Part shown: positions 56,901-62,131 of the stretch, piece after piece
Layout: the number at the start of each line of letters is the position of its first letter
Position numbering within the stretch: the stretch's first letter is position 1
Source of the DNA: Aricia agestis
Lineage: Eukaryota; Arthropoda; Insecta; Lepidoptera; Lycaenidae
Direction of reading: 5' to 3'
Length of the DNA stretch: 64,000 nucleotides
Assembly (NCBI RefSeq): GCF_905147365.1
Contig: NC_056420.1
Span: 10,116,001-10,180,000 of the forward strand
Position numbers and translations under genes: made by a program
Notes under the pieces: model-generated
What the model saw: only the letters and a program-made list of their open reading frames with translations
What the model was told of the DNA's origin: nothing
Databases searched by the model: none

Positions 56901-59900
56901 CGACTGGGACGAGTGCGGCCTCACGCCCACTGAGTACGAGAACTTCCTCAACAAGCGCCGCTCCTCCGTCGTGCAGCTGCCGCAGATACCGCCTAAACAG
57001 GTACAGTAGTCTTCCGATTTCGAGAGTTAAGGCAGTTCAAAGGTTGCTTCGGAAACCTAAGGCTGCTTCAAGGACCAAAGGTAGCTACGGCGAGCTAAAA
57101 CTGCTTCAAATCTTCTTCCGAGAGGTAAGGCTGTTTAAAGGTTGCTTTCGGGCGGTTTTTTCGATGATTGATAACGTTTCTGTCAATATTCTGATATAAA
57201 GTGTGCAAAATTGTATCGGATCGGATTTTTTAATGTACTTATGCAGTATGCTATATACCTTTGCATAATATTCCCTTTTATTTTTATACAGTTTTGCTTA
57301 TTCTTATACTTGCTCCTAGTCACCGGAAATCTAAATCTATAGCTTTGTTAACATCGAAGATATAGGGGGTGTGAAGTAGCCACGAACTTCTTCGAGAAAA
57401 ATATGGTACGGCCGTGCATTTGCTAAAAAGATTGGCTGGAGCACTACCGTGCCCTAGATCGGTTTTCCTTGTCATAAGGTGATTTGCATTTAGAATTATT
57501 GTCTTAAGTCTTAACCATACTTCAATATAAAGTATAAGTCTGTGGTTGTATGGCCCACCTTGTAATATTTAAGATAATATTATTATGAAGATAGTTGACA
57601 AACGTGTAGTTTTATTTCAGTTACCACCGTCTTCCCGCTACTCTGACTACAATGAGATGGCTCCGTATAGACCGCGGCCGCGACGTACCGCGGCCAGTCT
57701 ACCAGGTAATATTACAATTTATTATGTATTAACACAAATTGTAGTGGGTGGAGCAATATGAGCTAACAAAAGCATTGCATTTTGATCACAAATAGCAGTC
57801 ATAACCATACAAACTTCTTGTTCTAATGAAAGAGCCTTTAACGAAATAAAATTTAACATGTCTCCTGCGACCGGACCTTAAATGACAGTTATGCTTTGAA
57901 CATTTGATAACTCCTCTTGCTCCACTATTCCGTTATTATATTCTTACATTGTGGTTGCTTTTTCATCACTTTATTCTTAGTGTCAATTGTGTATTTGTCT
58001 CTTATCAGCTTTAGGACGTCGTAGCCGAATTGTTATACGCATTTATGTTTAATCCTTTTAATTGTATCCGAAGAAACTACATATTGAATTTAAATTTATT
58101 GCTTTCAATTTAACACATCCTTTGTGGGTATCGCAGATACAATAGATTTTCAATTGTTATGCGGCAGCGGGCTGCCGCTTGGGGATTGATGGGTTAAGGG
58201 TGTTTCCAATGTACCAACAAAAATCTATACGAAACTCCCTAAATATTTATTACAAAATTGCTATAGAGATCTACCCTGTAGCAGTACCATTTTTCTCCTA
58301 AAATCGATTATTGTAAAACATATTCTATAATTTTGGCCCTAAAATGAGAGATTTCCATTAAAGTTCCTGAAATATATCACTGCAGAACTTTGGTCCTAAA
58401 TAAATCCGCGTTGCACTTCTAAAGACCCCGAAACATATGACTTAAACTAATTTGGCCCTAAGGAAGATCCTTGTCGAACCCTCTATAACTTGTATTAATT
58501 TTGTCCTAGAAGAGATCCTTGTGGTACTCCTATAATATGATAAGTAGCTTCACCTCGCTTTGTGTGTTGTGTAGCGACGCCATCGTCGACGCCGAAGCGC
58601 GGGCGCGCGTTGCCCGTGCCGCCGGGGGAGAGCTGGGCGCGGCGCGGGCGCAGGCTGCCCCGCCCCCCCGCGCGCGCCCCCTCCGCACTGCCCAGAGCTC
58701 ACGTGCCTTACACTCAAGGTGCTGCCTGCTTTTAACTATAATAATATTATGATATCTACTGGATAATTGGTGATGCTGCGATGATCCATTTTTGATATTT
58801 CAACAAATTTGACAGAAGATGGTTGTTAATCAATAATGTTAAGCTCTTCACAGAAGTGGGTTCCATGTGTGTTGATATGTTTCTGCAAAATTGCAACGAC
58901 AATGACAGTTTAAATGTCAAAAATGGATGTTTGAACGTATCGTCAATGCCCATCATCGTCATAAAAAAAGAAAATGGTAAAGTAAAAATGTGGGTAACAA
59001 CCCAACGCTTTGCTTTGGCTAATTTCGTTTTTTCTGTGAAATATAAAGCAATTTGAATGTTATAATTATAAATAAATAAATTATTGTAGGGGACGAAAAC
59101 ATCTTTACTATTATTATAAATATGAAAATATGTCTGGCTGTCACTTCTTTACATATTAATGAAATACGATGTAGAGATTCTTCGATATCTGAAAATAGCA
59201 TCATTTCTTATAATATTATCCAAAAATGTGCGATTCCTGCGCATAAATCAAAAGAATTTAGATAAATTATTGAATTAGAAAATATTGAATCTATGACATT
59301 CTAGTTATAATATGATTTTTACTAAATTATTGTTTTTGTTGTAGATTTAGAGAGGACTGTGCCCGACGTAAGTAGTTACGACAGCTACGGGTACCAGCCC
59401 CATGTACAAGACACTGCCACTGACTCCTATCAAGACACCAATTATAATACAAGGTTAGTTGAATTTTTATAGTCTGTGGGACTCTTTTCTCAATAATCTA
59501 ATAATGAGACTGCGTTTCTACCGGTGCTTATTTAAAAAAAAATGAAATATGGGGTAAACAAGCAAACGGGTCACCTGATGGAAAGCAACTTCCGTCGCCC
59601 ATGGATACTCGCCGCATTAGAAGAGCTGCAGGTGCGTTGCTGGCCTTTTAAGAGGGAATAGGGTAACAGGGGAGGGTAGGGAAGGAAAGGGAATAGGGGA
59701 GGGTAGGGAAGGAAATAGGGTAGGGGATTGGTAAACTCACTTACTCGGCGAAACACAGCGCAAGCGCTGTTTTACGCAGGTTTTCTGTGAGAACGTGGTA
59801 TTTCTCCGGTCGCGCCGGCCCATTCGTGCCGATGGCTTGGCTTTCCCACGTGTGAAGAGGAGGAATGTGATTTTAAAAGATCCAATCAAATCGCTGCGCT

Positions 59901-62099
59901 TAGCGAGGGTATAAAGAACGATGCTATTGGTTCTTAAAAACATATTCCTTGCAACGCAGCTATATCGTTTCAATGCAGTTTATGTATGATATTTTGTTTT
60001 TATTTTTAGCTACGACGATGAGGGCATGCAGCCGTTCTTTGATGAGACACCCCACGCGACACCGCCGGCGGCGACAGGTACCTCTCATTTACTGCTCATA
60101 TTGTCATGTTGGCAGCTCTGAATTTACTCTAAATAAGCGGGAAATGCCCTAAGGACAAAATATAACTTAAATATAAAGATAGGTGACGTAGACGCTTTCA
60201 AGGTCAGATTTGTCAATTATGGATTATTATTAATAATTGTAAATAATATAGAAACAACGTTTAAAGCCTTCGATGAGTTTTTACAGAATGAAGTGAGCTT
60301 GGAGTAAATTGAGAACTGCTTGACGGATATGCAATTGAAATCTTTATTACCATAATGGTAGTAATAGTCGTCAAAGATAAGATTTAAAAATACTGAATGT
60401 CTAACGTGAAAATTTCACATTATTATAGTTTTCATTTGCAGTTCCGGTATTCATATACATTAACTTATTGTACTTGAAATTGATGATAATATTGTGATAA
60501 CATTGACGTGAATAATGAGATTTTTGATAATGGTTCTATGATAATGCTAGTACATAATATTTAATATTCATCAATAGTAAAACTTGAGAATCTTAAATTA
60601 ACTAAATATTAAAATTAACTATAAATTGTCCGTAAACTCTGTTATTTGTATCACATATTATGTGTGCACTATCACTTTTTTACACTATACTCGTCAAGTA
60701 TAGATAAAAATATCCGCTTTGTGTACGTCTATTTTTAAACACGCCACTAACCGTTTAGATGTCTAATATATATAATGTCCCAGTTATTTAATGGCTTTTA
60801 CGAAGAGTTTGTGTTTGTTGTGTTCGAAAGATTGTTTAAAATTTCAGCTCAAAAAACAACGTGGGGCGATACTCAAACACAGGACAATACAGGACAGTTC
60901 TCGTATCCACCGAAAACGGAGGAAGAGAGTTTTTTGAAGTCTTTATCTTCCAAGATTCAAGCATTTACACAGTCGAAGACACCAGTAGTAACGACGAAAC
61001 AAGAGGTGTATCAGGATCAGAGTTATTCTAAATTTTCTCTGTCACAAACAACAACAGTGACCACGAAACAAGATGTATATCAAGACCAAAGTTATTTAAG
61101 TTATACGCAATCACAACCGGCAATAGTGACCACAAAACAGGAGGTATATCAAGAGCAAGGCTACTTCAATTATACGCAGTTGGAAACGCCTATAGTGACT
61201 ACAAAACAAGAAGTTTATCAGGATCAAAGCTATTTAAATTTTACACAGTCAGAGCCACCAATAGTGACAACCAAACAAGATGTTTATAGTGATCAAAGTT
61301 ATTTAAATTTTACGCAGTCAGATCTCCCTGTAGTAACTACCCAGCAGGATGTGTACCAGGATCAAAATGATGAACAATTTGATACGTCATACATTCAAAA
61401 ACAGTTACAACAATATGAACAACAAGATCAAGCCTACAATGACTTACAAAATCAATACTCGGAGCAAAAAACAGATTACCAGTCGGATTATAGTCAACAA
61501 TATCACGATGATCAAAAGTCCCAAAGTTATCTACAGGATTACGACCAATATAATACAAAAGAAGACGCGCAAAAGTATGATACTTATGACTTCCAAGCTG
61601 ACCAACAACAAGAAAAATCATATGGTGATGACAGCTATTTGCAAGACAGAAAATACTCATATGCGGATCAAGGTCAACAAGAAAAATATGACTTTCAACA
61701 AGAGGAAAGTCAACAGCAACAGTATGATTACCAACATGATCAAAATCAACACAAATATCAGGACGAGTATGGCCAACAACAATTTGATCAACAAACGTAT
61801 GACCAACAGTATGAACAAAACCAGTATGATCAAAAGCCTTTTGATCAGCAGCAGCATGACCAGCAACCGTATGACCAACAGTATGATCACCAACAATATG
61901 ACCAACAGCATTATGATCAACAGCAGTATGGCCAACAGAATTATGAGCAAGAAAATATACCATATCAACAAGACCAATATGAACAACAAAAGAAACAGGA
62001 ACAGCAGCAACAGCAAGAGTACGAACAACAACAGCAGTATCAACAGCAATTAGAACAGCAAAGGCTGCAACAGGAACAACAACAAAAACAATTACAGCA

Positions 62100-62131
<32 letters not shown>

